Assembly: GCA_947628955.1 (NCBI GenBank) | Contig: CANRBX010000028.1 | Span: 1 to 35,206 of the forward strand | Direction: 5' to 3' | Length of the DNA: 35,206 bases | DNA from: an uncultured Lachnospiraceae bacterium | GTDB lineage: Bacteria; Bacillota; Clostridia; Lachnospirales; Lachnospiraceae | Shown: positions 14,210 through 22,504 of the stretch, in pieces | Layout: each line of letters starts with the position of its first letter | How positions within the stretch are numbered: position 1 is the stretch's first letter | The notes under the pieces: generated by a model | The model's database searches: none | Seen by the model: only the letters and a program-made list of their open reading frames with translations | Told to the model about the DNA's origin: nothing | Made by a program: the position numbers and the translations under genes

Positions 14210-15172
14210 GTGAAAGTACTGATTATCTATTACACACAGTCGGGGAACACGATGAAAATCGCAAAATGCATCGGCAGGGGCGCGCGCGACGCGGGCGCTG
14301 AGGTTAAAGTGGTCAGGCTGAAGGACGCGGACTATGAGATGCTGAAGGATTACGACCTGATCGGCCTCGGTTCGCCCACGTGGAAGGCGGATACGCCGAA
14401 TATGCACGCTTTTATCGACAAAATGCCGGATCAGGGAGGAAAGCACTGCTTTGCGTTCAACACGCATGGCACGCTGCCGCATCTGTATTTTCCGATCGTG
14501 ATCCCGAACCTGAAGTCCAGGGGCTTCCTGCCGATCGGATATAAGGGCTGGTACGGCGACGTCAATATGCCGGGCATGCCGAAGCCCTACTATACCATGG
14601 GACATCCGGACCAGCAGGATCTGGACGAGGCGTTTGCGTTCGGCAGGGAGATGGCCGAGAACAGCGCAAAGATCGCCGCAGGCGATACGGGACTTATCTA
14701 TCCCGATCCGGAGATAAACGATAAGGTGCTGGAACAGGCGCTGCTCTGCTCCAATATGCTGCTGAGCCCGACCAACCCGCAGGGCGCGTTCATCCGCGAT
14801 CCGGAGAAGTGCCATTACCCGAAGTGCCATGTCTGCATGGACAACTGCACGATGGGATATATTGATCTGTCCAGAGATCCTCAGGTGTTCGGGAACCGGG
14901 GCGACCGCTGCGACGACTGCCATGAATGCTCCTACTGCTTTATGATCTGTCCCTTCGGAGCCATCCACACGGAGGATCCGCAGCAGTTTGAGCGGGATCG
15001 GGGCGTCCGGCACAAAAACTTTGAGGTGATGCTCGACCGGGACGAGGCGGAGGGAACCTTCCGCAGACACATTCCGGCGGACGAGGTCGGGTTCGATACG
15101 CCGTACATATACTGGCATCCGGAACGGCCATACCTGAAGGTGCCGAGGGACAAGGGAGGACTGGACGACTAA
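14210..15172 (+). CDS. Flavodoxin-like protein with C-terminal 4Fe-4S ferredoxin domain (EFR1-like)
   Basis: Residues 1-160 form a flavodoxin-like domain; TQSGNT at 9-14 is the FMN phosphate loop and GSPTWKADTP the second loop. Residues 200-255 carry two cysteine groups, CHYPKCHVCMDNC and CDDCHECSYCFMICP, enough for two iron-sulfur clusters. The first is irregularly spaced compared with a standard ferredoxin and the second has an extra Cys. It should shuttle electrons between FMN and iron-sulfur clusters in the cytoplasm; partner enzymes are not encoded nearby. The GTG start at 14210 is supported by AAAGGAGAT at 14191-14199 and by the position of the flavodoxin strand. The stop sits at the beginning of a seven-copy repeat array. 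Confidence 0.85.
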   Translation: MKVLIIYYTQSGNTMKIAKCIGRGARDAGAEVKVVRLKDADYEMLKDYDLIGLGSPTWKADTPNMHAFIDKMPDQGGKHCFAFNTHGTLPHLYFPIVIPNLKSRGFLPIGYKGWYGDVNMPGMPKPYYTMGHPDQQDLDEAFAFGREMAENSAKIAAGDTGLIYPDPEINDKVLEQALLCSNMLLSPTNPQGAFIRDPEKCHYPKCHVCMDNCTMGYIDLSRDPQVFGNRGDRCDDCHECSYCFMICPFGAIHTEDPQQFERDRGVRHKNFEVMLDRDEAEGTFRRHIPADEVGFDTPYIYWHPERPYLKVPRDKGGLDD

Positions 15173-15390
15173 GCAGGCAGGAGGGCCGGGAGAACCGGAA
15201 AACTAAGCCGGGGCAGGCCGGGAAGGACCGGACGACTAAGTTGGCAGGAGGGCCGGGAGGACCGGACCACTAAGCCGGGCAGGTTGGGAAGAACCGAACC
15301 ACTAAGCCGGGCAGGCCGGGAAGAACCGGACGACTAAGCAGGCAGGAGGGCCGGACAACTAAACTGTGGCAGGATGGGAAAGACCATGAC
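15169..15390 (+). repeat. About 33-bp tandem array spanning the flavodoxin gene's stop codon
   Basis: Units begin at 15169, 15203, 15236, 15270, 15302, 15334 and 15359, with lengths 34, 33, 34, 32, 32, 25 and about 32. Each starts CTAAG (CTAAA in the last) and contains a purine-rich GCAGG and CCGGGA segment and a GACGACTAAG-like end, so each repeats the gene's GACGACTAAG terminus with its TAA. The last unit has decayed and contains the ATG codons at 15374 and 15386 that could start the next gene. Confidence 0.9.
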
Positions 15391-15415
15391 TGCTCTGGTG
15401 TTTGACAGGTGGACT

Positions 15416-16642
15416 ATGAAAAATATTGTATTTATTGAAAATTCAGATCTCCCGTTTTCGGAGGGAATCCGGATGGCAGAGCGCATCCGCCGGGAGATCG
15501 GGACGGATCTTCTTACGGTGATCGCGGAGGGGGATCTGCGCTCAGACGGGTGTCCCGCGAAGCGCTCCGCAGAGCAGAGGGCCGGCATGTGGCTGGACGC
15601 AGGGGCCGACCTGGTGCTGCAGCTCCCGGTGTTCAGCGTGCTGGGAGGATATGGGAAAAAGGACTTTGCCGTCGCGGCGCTGATCCAGAGGCTGCACAGT
15701 GCGGAACGGGTGATCCTGCCGTGCCGCCACCTGCCGGGACAGACGGCGGAGGAATGCGGGGAACTGCTCCGCAGGTGTGCGATGCTGATGTTCCGGGAGC
15801 GCCCGGACTACCGGAAAGAGCTGCAGGAAAATCTGCGCAGGAGAATGCCGTTTCTGAGAGCGCAGATGGAGGCGGTTGCCTTCTGCATCCCGGAGGCGGC
15901 AGGGCTCCTGCAGCTTCCGGAGAACAGGCAGAGTGTCTGTATGCTGGACGCCATGCTCCAGCTGTACTATATTGTGCGGGTGGATTTTATGGAGACTGAA
16001 AGCGGCGCGGAAGACACGAGCATTTCGGCGGCCGGGAACCGTGCTCCGGGTGGCCGTACCGGACTTTGGGAAGACCATACGCAGACCGGGAGTGCAGGAC
16101 TACGCGAAGGCTGTGCGCAGGGCGGCCGCGCCGGATCCCCGTCTGGCGGGGAGGAAAGGCGGCGCCTTTGCTTTGAGCGCCGTGCGGCGCGGGAGCTGAA
16201 AAAGATGCTTGAAAATCAGTCCCGGGATTTTCTGATGAACATTTCGGGGAGCACGGAGAGAGCGGTGAGCAGGATCCTGGATATTTCCGGGGAGATCTGG
16301 GAGGGAACCTGCCTCCAGGAGATCGTGGAGCGTGTGGAAGCAGCTTTTCCAAACAGGGATATGGCGCGGCTCTTTCTCCTGCGCATCGTTCTAAATATCC
16401 GGCACAGCGATATGCTGATCAGCGGACTGTACACATACGTGCCGTACTGCCGGGTTCTGGGAGAGCGCGGGCAGAGGCAGGACGAGATCGGGCGCATAGA
16501 GGAACTTTCCTGGGTGCCATTTATACGGGAGACCGGCTCGGGGCAGAGCAGAGAGGACAGCCCGGGGCAGGGCGGACAGGCGGACGAGACGCTCAGGCTC
16601 CTGCTCGCCATCGACCGGAGGGCCGGGCTGCTGTTCGGGTGA
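15416..16642 (+). CDS. TmcAL-like (tRNA-Met cytidine acetate ligase family) protein lacking the nucleotide-binding motif
   Basis: The alignment by eye is with TmcAL/YlbM, which uses acetate and ATP to make N4-acetylcytidine in tRNA. AEGDLRSDGCPAKRSAEQRA followed by WLDAGADLVLQLPVF matches the substrate loop (in TmcAL, a G-D-F-x-Q-R-G-E-P element followed by A-G-A-D-L-V-x-E-L-P), and LFLLRIVLNI followed by VPYCRVLG matches the C-terminal helix. The N-terminal nucleotide-binding H-x-G-H of TmcAL is replaced here by SDLPFSEGIR, so ATP chemistry is probably lost. A Gly-rich insertion near residues 205-240 is a degenerate 12-residue repeat. Start uncertain: 15416 matches the family's first strand but has a poor binding site; ATG 15386 has AGGATGGG, inside the repeat. 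It lies 38 bp before the first DUF262 gene and is probably co-transcribed with it. Confidence 0.65.
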   Translation: MKNIVFIENSDLPFSEGIRMAERIRREIGTDLLTVIAEGDLRSDGCPAKRSAEQRAGMWLDAGADLVLQLPVFSVLGGYGKKDFAVAALIQRLHSAERVILPCRHLPGQTAEECGELLRRCAMLMFRERPDYRKELQENLRRRMPFLRAQMEAVAFCIPEAAGLLQLPENRQSVCMLDAMLQLYYIVRVDFMETESGAEDTSISAAGNRAPGGRTGLWEDHTQTGSAGLREGCAQGGRAGSPSGGEERRRLCFERRAARELKKMLENQSRDFLMNISGSTERAVSRILDISGEIWEGTCLQEIVERVEAAFPNRDMARLFLLRIVLNIRHSDMLISGLYTYVPYCRVLGERGQRQDEIGRIEELSWVPFIRETGSGQSREDSPGQGGQADETLRLLLAIDRRAGLLFG

Positions 16643-16680
16643 TACAAATGCATTGGCCAGGCAGAAGAGGAGGCGGTCTC

Positions 16681-18366
16681 TTGTCGGAGATCATTTTGGA
16701 TACGAAGCTGGTTGGTTCCATTGAGGGAACATTTTTTGTGCCTTCTTATCAGAGGGGATACAGATGGGGCAGGGACGAGGTGATCAGGCTGCTGGACGAC
16801 GTCTGTTCCAACGGGACGGACAGCTATTGCCTGCAGCCGGTTGCGGTGCGGAAAAAGGGGGACAGCTATGAGCTGATCGACGGCCAGCAGAGACTGACGA
16901 CGCTGTATCTGATCTACCGCTTTATGCACAATGAGAGCGGGGGCTTTTTTGATGAGCCGAAGTTTTCCCTGACCTATGAGACGAGAGAGAAGTCAGAAGA
17001 GTTCCTGTCTGAGATGGATCTGTCGAAGAAGGAGGACAACATCGACTTCTGGTTCATCTGCAGCGCGTATGAGACCATTCAGGAATGGTTTGCGCAGAAG
17101 GAGAAAAGATCCGTTCTGACAAACATCAACAAGTATTTTGATGAAAATGTGAGGGTCATCTGGTACGAGGTGGGGGAAGCGGAGGACGCGGCTGCCCTGT
17201 TCGAGAGGCTGAATATCGGGAAGATCCCGCTGACCAGCGCGGAGCTCGTGAAGGCGATGTTTCTGAGCAGGGACAGCGGCGGGGGCATGAGCCGCGAGAG
17301 GCAGGAGGAAATCTCCCTGCAGTGGGACAGTATCGAGAGAGAGCTGCACAGTGAGCCGCTGTGGGCCTTCCTGACGAACGACGGGGCGGAGGACTGTCAG
17401 ACGCGGATCGACCTTGTGCTGAATATCATCGCTCAGACGCCGGCCGGAACCCGGGAGAAATACCATACTTTTTTTGTATTTGACGAGCTGAGAAAAACGA
17501 AGCCGCTTTCAGACATCTGGAATCAGGTACAGCACACCTTCCTCATTTTGAAGGACTGGTATGAGAACCATGAGCTGTATCACAAGATCGGATACCTGAT
17601 CGCGTCCCGCGCGCTCTCCCTGCAGGAGATCTACAGCATGTCGCTGGGCAGAAAGAAGAGCGATTTCATAAAAGAGCTGGACGCGCAGATAAAGGACAGC
17701 ATAGAGATCGGCTGCAATTATGCGGAGCTGAGCTACGAGCGGCGGGGCGATTATGACAGGATATCCAGGCTGCTTCTGCTGTTCAATGTGGAATCGGTCC
17801 GGCAGCTGGAGGAAAAGACTCACCGGTTTCCCTTTGACCGCTACAAGGAGAGCGGGGCATGGAGCCTGGAGCACATCCATGCGCAGCAGTCGGAGGGAAT
17901 GCGAAAGCAGGAGGAGTGGAAGGAATGGCTGAGGCTGCATATCCGATCGCTGGCCGCTCTCTCAGGGCAGGAGGCGCTGATCGGGAGGATGAAGGAGTGC
18001 CTGGACAGGCCGAGGCTGGAAAGACGGGAATTCGAGACGCTCTGCAGGGAGGCGTCCGAGGCGCTGTCTGCGCCGGGGAGCGCAGGATATCTGCACTCGA
18101 TCTCCAATCTGGCGCTTCTGAATACGAGCGATAACGCCGCGCTTAATAATTCTGCCTTTGATGTGAAAAGAAATAAGATCATTGAGATGGACATGGCCGG
18201 AAGGTATATCCCGTTCTGCACGAAAAAGGTATTCCTGAAATATTACACGCCGTCTGAGGAAAACCAGCTTCACTTCTGGGGACAGGCGGACCGCGCCGCG
18301 TATGTGCGCGCGATCAATGCCGTATTGAAGAATTATCTGACGGAGAGCATATCTGCAGGGTGGTGA
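16681..18366 (+). CDS. DUF262-DUF1524 (GmrSD-like) protein
   Basis: An N-terminal DUF262 domain carries PSYQRGYRWG near residue 25 and DGQQRLTTL from Asp67, the nucleotide-dependent ParB-like motif. The C-terminal part has SLEHIHAQQ (His398, His400) and, from residue 476, NLALLNTSDNAALNNSAF and then D-V-K-R-N-K. This is the DUF1524 His-Me/HNH-type nuclease signature (H-I-x-x-Q, then N-L-x-L-L, N and K-R). Proteins of this plan include GmrSD type IV restriction enzymes and SspE. The TTG start at 16681 is preferred: GAGGAGG lies at 16667-16673, seven bases away, and DUF262 begins directly after it; a GTG at 16639 overlapping the previous stop has no good site. It ends 6 bp before a second DUF262 gene. 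The target (modified, foreign or host DNA) is unknown. Confidence 0.88.
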   Translation: MSEIILDTKLVGSIEGTFFVPSYQRGYRWGRDEVIRLLDDVCSNGTDSYCLQPVAVRKKGDSYELIDGQQRLTTLYLIYRFMHNESGGFFDEPKFSLTYETREKSEEFLSEMDLSKKEDNIDFWFICSAYETIQEWFAQKEKRSVLTNINKYFDENVRVIWYEVGEAEDAAALFERLNIGKIPLTSAELVKAMFLSRDSGGGMSRERQEEISLQWDSIERELHSEPLWAFLTNDGAEDCQTRIDLVLNIIAQTPAGTREKYHTFFVFDELRKTKPLSDIWNQVQHTFLILKDWYENHELYHKIGYLIASRALSLQEIYSMSLGRKKSDFIKELDAQIKDSIEIGCNYAELSYERRGDYDRISRLLLLFNVESVRQLEEKTHRFPFDRYKESGAWSLEHIHAQQSEGMRKQEEWKEWLRLHIRSLAALSGQEALIGRMKECLDRPRLERREFETLCREASEALSAPGSAGYLHSISNLALLNTSDNAALNNSAFDVKRNKIIEMDMAGRYIPFCTKKVFLKYYTPSEENQLHFWGQADRAAYVRAINAVLKNYLTESISAGW

Positions 18367-18372
18367 ACAGCT

Positions 18373-20577
18373 ATGGAGACAAGGGCACATACGTTTATGG
18401 ATATTTTTGACACGGATTTTTCCGTGGGGCGGGAGCGGGTGCGGCTGAAGAAAATCGTCATCCCGATCATCCAGCGGGACTACGCCCAGGGGAGGACGGA
18501 TGAGGACTCAGCCAGGATCCGCGCGCGGTTTCTGAGGGCGCTGCATGAGGCGGTGTCGGGTTCTCCGGCCACGCTGGATTTTGTATACGGAGATATCGAT
18601 GAAGATGGAACCATGACACCTCTGGACGGGCAGCAGCGCCTGACCACGCTCTTTTTGCTGCACTGGTATGCGGCGAAAAAAGGAGGGGCGGGGGAAGACG
18701 AATACCGTTTCCTGTACAATTTCAGCTACGAGACGAGGTACAGCGCGCGCGATTTCTGCTCGCTTCTGATCGGCTTCGACCCGTCTTTTGAGGGCAGCAT
18801 CTCGGATGAGATCACGGATCAGTTCTGGTTTCCGCTGGACTGGCAGAAGGATCCGACGATCCGCGCGATGCTTGTCATGCTGGATGACATACAGGATGTA
18901 TTTGCAGATATTGACGGCCTCTGGGAGAAGCTGAAAGGGCGGGCCATCCAGTTTTACTTCCTTCCGATCCGGGACATGGGGCTGACGGATGAGCTGTATA
19001 TAAAAATGAACTCGCGGGGAAAGCCGCTCACGGCCTTCGAGCATTTCAAGGCGGAGCTGGAGCACGAGATCCGGCAGGCGGACGAGGAGCTCTGCCGGAG
19101 GATCATGAGAAAGATCGATATTGACTGGACGGACATGCTCTGGAAGTACCGCGGGAGCAACAACATCACGGACGACGAGTTCCTGAGATATCTGCGCTTT
19201 GTCTGCGATATTTTATGCTACCGCAGCGGCGGCACCATGCAGGGCAGGAGAATGAGCGAGTTTGATCTGCTGAATGAGTTTTTCTCACCGAGATGCAGAG
19301 ATGCGAAGGAGAACCTTCTTTCGCTCGAATCGTTTTTTGACGTCTGGTGTTTTGAAAATCTGGGGGCAGAGCCGGACGAGTTCCTGGGGCGCTTTATCTC
19401 GACAGAGCATGAGGCAGGGAAGATCCTCGTTGACAGCCGGCCGGACCTGTTCGGCGACTGCCTGGAGAATTATACGGACGGGTACGGCATGAGGTCCAGG
19501 ATGTTTCCGCTGGGACGGGTTGTACTTCTGTACGCGGCGGTGGTTTACCTGATGAACCGGCAGACGGTCACCGAGGCGGAATTTGCCCGAAGGCTGCGCG
19601 TGGTGCATAATCTGGCGGAAAACTCGGAGGACGAGCTGAGTGACAGCACCCAGAGGACCTCCGGAAACCGGATGCCGGCGATCCTGAGGCAGACGGACTG
19701 CATCATCCGAACCGGAAGGATTGACAGGACGATCGAGGGCAGCTTCAATCAGTATCAGCTGAACGAGGAAGAGGAAAAGCTGGAATGGACAGAGCAGAAC
19801 CCGGAATACGCGGAGACTCTGTTTGTGCTTGAGGATCATGAGCTGCTGTACGGGCGGATCGCGGTCGTGGGCCTGGACGAGCCGGAGCTGTTCGGGCGGT
19901 TTGCAGAGCTGTTTGCGTGCGATAAGGACGCGGTGGACTGCGCGCTGACGGCGCTGGGCGATTACACCCAGCAGGACGGGGCCGCGTGGAGATACCAGAC
20001 CGGCTCATCCAGGATCCTGAGCTCCTGGATGAATCTTTTTCATAACGTGTCGGCCGCGGGCTTCGGGCGCACCAGGGAGATCCTGCACAGGCTTCTGAAG
20101 CGCAGGGAGACGTTTTCGGACGGGATGCTGCGCGGGATTGCGGACAGGTACCTCGCTGCCTGCGAGGAAAAGGGCCGGTACGGCTGGAGATACTATTATC
20201 TCAGATATGGGGATGTCTTCCGGCCGGGAAGGTACGGAAAGATATACTGGGAAGACAAGGCCGGGGCCCCATACGAGATGCTGATGCTGTACGCTGAGCT
20301 GTACCTTTCGCAGAATGCGTACCAGCCATTTCTGAAGCTTCTTGATGAGGATGCATTGTCGAGGGACGACTGGGGACAGTGGCTGGTCAGGGGCGATTAC
20401 TGGATCGAATGCAGAAACGACGGTTTTTACCTTTATGCTGGCGCTGAGGCTGAAGAGCCTGCGTACTGTCTGGAGATTGCGCAGGATGAGAAGGGCGTCG
20501 ACACGGAGGACCGGGTAAAAAAGGCGGGGCGCTGGTACAGAAAACTGTGCAGAAGGCTGGAAACAGAAAAAGCTTAA
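18373..20577 (+). CDS. Second DUF262 protein, without a DUF1524 nuclease motif
   Basis: A 734-residue protein with the DUF262 signatures IPIIQRDYAQG (near residue 33) and DGQQRLTTLF from Asp85, plus MNSRGKPLTAFEHFKAELEH near residue 212, typical of long DUF262 members. No H-I-x-P/Q plus N-L-x-L-L pair can be found in the remaining 500 residues, so the usual nuclease half is missing. The C-terminal end holds GVDTEDRVKK and many aromatic residues and is not assigned. It follows the DUF262-DUF1524 gene by 6 bp, so the two are very likely one operon and perhaps one complex in which only the first subunit cuts. The last codons and stop are part of a 16-bp repeat array. Confidence 0.85.
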   Translation: METRAHTFMDIFDTDFSVGRERVRLKKIVIPIIQRDYAQGRTDEDSARIRARFLRALHEAVSGSPATLDFVYGDIDEDGTMTPLDGQQRLTTLFLLHWYAAKKGGAGEDEYRFLYNFSYETRYSARDFCSLLIGFDPSFEGSISDEITDQFWFPLDWQKDPTIRAMLVMLDDIQDVFADIDGLWEKLKGRAIQFYFLPIRDMGLTDELYIKMNSRGKPLTAFEHFKAELEHEIRQADEELCRRIMRKIDIDWTDMLWKYRGSNNITDDEFLRYLRFVCDILCYRSGGTMQGRRMSEFDLLNEFFSPRCRDAKENLLSLESFFDVWCFENLGAEPDEFLGRFISTEHEAGKILVDSRPDLFGDCLENYTDGYGMRSRMFPLGRVVLLYAAVVYLMNRQTVTEAEFARRLRVVHNLAENSEDELSDSTQRTSGNRMPAILRQTDCIIRTGRIDRTIEGSFNQYQLNEEEEKLEWTEQNPEYAETLFVLEDHELLYGRIAVVGLDEPELFGRFAELFACDKDAVDCALTALGDYTQQDGAAWRYQTGSSRILSSWMNLFHNVSAAGFGRTREILHRLLKRRETFSDGMLRGIADRYLAACEEKGRYGWRYYYLRYGDVFRPGRYGKIYWEDKAGAPYEMLMLYAELYLSQNAYQPFLKLLDEDALSRDDWGQWLVRGDYWIECRNDGFYLYAGAEAEEPAYCLEIAQDEKGVDTEDRVKKAGRWYRKLCRRLETEKA

Positions 20578-20702
20578 ATCAGAAAGAGCTCAGATCAGAA
20601 AGAGCTCAGATCAGAAAGAGCTTAGATCAGAAAGGGCTTAGATCAGAAAAAGTTCAGATCAGAACAGGCTTAAAATCAGAAAAAGTTTAAATCAGGAAGA
20701 GG
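20564..20702 (+). repeat. 16-bp tandem array spanning the second DUF262 gene's stop codon
   Basis: Eight copies of a CAGAAAGAGCTCAGAT-like unit start at 20564 and recur every 16 bp (one unit is 17 bp). The first covers the last codons and TAA stop (20575-20577). A ninth, shortened copy (20693-20702) reads CAGGAAGAGG and acts as the ribosome binding site for the hydrolase gene at 20712. The units are directly adjacent, so this is not a CRISPR array. Confidence 0.93.
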
Positions 20703-20711
20703 TGTCTGGCG

Positions 20712-21314
20712 ATGGAGAAAACGAAGCTGGCAGTTTTGTTTCCGGGGATCGGCTATACATGCGACAAGCCGCTGCTGTACTACGGCGGAAAGCTGGCGGC
20801 GGCAGGAGGCTATGAGCTGAAGCAGGTTCCCTACGGCGGCTTTCCGCCCGGAGTGAAGGGGGATCCGCAGAAGATGGAGGCGTGTTTTTACAGCGCGCTC
20901 GCGCAGGCGGAGGAGATCCTGGGCGGTGTGGATCTGGAGGGGAGAGAGCTTCTGTTCCTCTCGAAAAGCATCGGGACCGCCGTCGCGGCGGCCTTTGCGA
21001 AAAAGCATGACCTGAAGGTGAGAAGCATCTCCTTCACGCCGGTGGAGCAGACGTTCCTGTTTGCGTGCGGGGACGGCATCATGTTTCACGGGACCGCGGA
21101 CCCGTGGGCGAAGAATACGGACCGCATCCGGGAGTGCTGCGAAAAGATCGGCCAGCCTTTGTACCTTGTGGAGGGCGCGAACCATTCTCTGGAGACCGGC
21201 GATGTGGAGACGGATATTCAGAATCTTCAGAAGGTCATGAGACAGGTAAAAGAGTACATCCGTTACGCTTCAGATCAGGCCGAAGCGCTTGCTGCTGAGG
21301 CCGCAAGAAAGTGA
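20712..21314 (+). CDS. Small alpha/beta-hydrolase family protein
   Basis: A 200-residue protein beginning LAVLFPGIGYTCDKPLLYY. The nucleophile elbow LSKSIG places Ser86 as a G-x-S-x-G variant (first Gly replaced by Ser); Asp130 in HGTADPWA and His158 in GANHSLE complete a catalytic triad in the correct order. The fold is complete though short and has no signal peptide, so it should be cytoplasmic. The substrate is unknown. The ATG has AGGAAGAGG upstream, formed by the last copy of the repeat array. It may be the last gene of the DUF262 operon, 134 bp downstream of it. Its final 45 or so bases are duplicated at 13988-14038. Confidence 0.8.
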   Translation: MEKTKLAVLFPGIGYTCDKPLLYYGGKLAAAGGYELKQVPYGGFPPGVKGDPQKMEACFYSALAQAEEILGGVDLEGRELLFLSKSIGTAVAAAFAKKHDLKVRSISFTPVEQTFLFACGDGIMFHGTADPWAKNTDRIRECCEKIGQPLYLVEGANHSLETGDVETDIQNLQKVMRQVKEYIRYASDQAEALAAEAARK

Positions 21315-21339
21315 TTCAGGGTACATCCGTGCATCTGAG

Positions 21340-21363
21340 GCGGAAGCGCAGGGGCTTTTCCGC
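21340..21363 (+). terminator. Weak hairpin after the hydrolase gene
   Basis: GCGGAAGC (21340-21347) pairs with GCTTTTCCGC (21354-21363) imperfectly. No clear U-run follows; it lies just before the next promoter. Confidence 0.3.
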
Positions 21364-21365
21364 TC

Positions 21366-21394
21366 TTGACGCAGGCATTTTTTCAGCGTATAAT
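21366..21394 (+). promoter_or_regulatory. Strong promoter of the peptide transporter operon
   Basis: TTGACG (21366-21371), a 17-bp spacer and a perfect TATAAT (21389-21394). The leader before oppB is about 170 nt. Confidence 0.85.
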
Positions 21395-21413
21395 GTGAAG
21401 ATGCTAGTCATCT

Positions 21414-21441
21414 GCCGCGGGCTGTCCTGACATCCTGCGGC
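21414..21441 (+). promoter_or_regulatory. Hairpin in the oppB leader
   Basis: GCCGCGGG (21414-21421) pairs with CCTGCGGC (21434-21441), with one wobble pair. No U-run follows. The rest of the leader to 21560 has a T-rich stretch (about 21500-21525) but no recognised riboswitch. Confidence 0.4.
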
Positions 21442-21571
21442 GGGAATCTGCGAACTGAACAGCTTTCTGAGAGGAATTAGCCGGGCAGAAATGTCCAGAC
21501 TGATTTTTTGTTTTATTTTTTACTACACCGTATTGCAGTGTTAGTGCGGGACTAATTTATTGAGGTGAATT

Positions 21572-22489
21572 ATGCTTAAATATTTTGTGAAGCGGTTTCT
21601 GATCATGCTGGCGGCCCTGTTCCTGATCGCGCTGATCACGTTTGTGATCATGCATGCCGTGCCGGGCAGCCCGTTTACTACGGATAAAAAGATCTCCCCG
21701 GAGATCGAGGCGGCGCTGGAGGCCAAGTATCATCTGGACGATCCGCTGCCGGTGCAGTTTATCGATTACATAAAGGGCCTGCTTCACGGAGATTTCGGCC
21801 CCTCCTATAAGTATACCGGCAAGACGGTCAACGACTTTATCTACAACGGCTTTCCGGTGTCGGCGAAGCTGGGGACCATCACGATCGTGTTTGTGATGCT
21901 CACGGCCATTCCCATGGGGATCGTGGCGGCGATCAAGAACGGGAAATGGCAGGACATGACCATCATGGCCATAGCGACGATCGGGGTGACGATCCCGTCC
22001 TTCGTGATCGCGTCCCTGCTGATCTATGTGTTTGCCTACCGCCTGAACTGGCTGCCGACCTTCGGCCTAGACAGCTGGAAGGGCTACATTCTGCCTGTGA
22101 TCGCGCTGGGAGGATACTCGATGAGCTACCTGGCCCGCCTGATGCGCAGCAGCCTTCTGGAGGTCATGGGACAGGACTATATCCGGACGGCCAGGGCCAA
22201 GGGCCTCTCCGAGACAAAGGTCATCCTGAAGCATGCCATGCGCAATGCGCTGATCCCGATCGTCACGGTGCTGGGGCCGACGGTGGCCGGGCTGCTGACG
22301 GGAAGCTTTGTGATCGAGAAGATCTTTGCGATTCCGGGACTGGGCGTCCATTTCGTCAACAGCGTCTCCCAGCGGGATTATACCACCATCATGGGCGTGA
22401 CAATTTTCTATGCCACATTTCTGCTGGCGATGGTCTTTCTGGTGGACGTGTTCTACTGCCTGATCGACCCGAGAATCAAGTTTGAATAG
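21572..22489 (+). CDS. oppB: Peptide ABC transporter permease OppB/DppB-type
   Basis: A 305-residue protein with six predicted helices; it starts MLKYFVKRFLIMLAALFLIA, typical of DppB/OppB. HAVPGSPF and the docking loop DYIRTARAKGLSETKVILKH followed by ALIPIVTVLG are family hallmarks. With the OppC-type subunit it forms the channel for di- or oligopeptides. GAGGTGA precedes ATG 21572. First gene of the operon behind the TATAAT promoter. Confidence 0.95.
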   Translation: MLKYFVKRFLIMLAALFLIALITFVIMHAVPGSPFTTDKKISPEIEAALEAKYHLDDPLPVQFIDYIKGLLHGDFGPSYKYTGKTVNDFIYNGFPVSAKLGTITIVFVMLTAIPMGIVAAIKNGKWQDMTIMAIATIGVTIPSFVIASLLIYVFAYRLNWLPTFGLDSWKGYILPVIALGGYSMSYLARLMRSSLLEVMGQDYIRTARAKGLSETKVILKHAMRNALIPIVTVLGPTVAGLLTGSFVIEKIFAIPGLGVHFVNSVSQRDYTTIMGVTIFYATFLLAMVFLVDVFYCLIDPRIKFE

Positions 22490-22504
22490 GAGGCCCCGGC
22501 TGCC

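Noticed and set aside
20564..20702. Possible CRISPR array
   Set aside because: Units of 16 bp are directly adjacent with no spacers and no cas genes nearby. The same holds for the arrays at 15169 and 6224.
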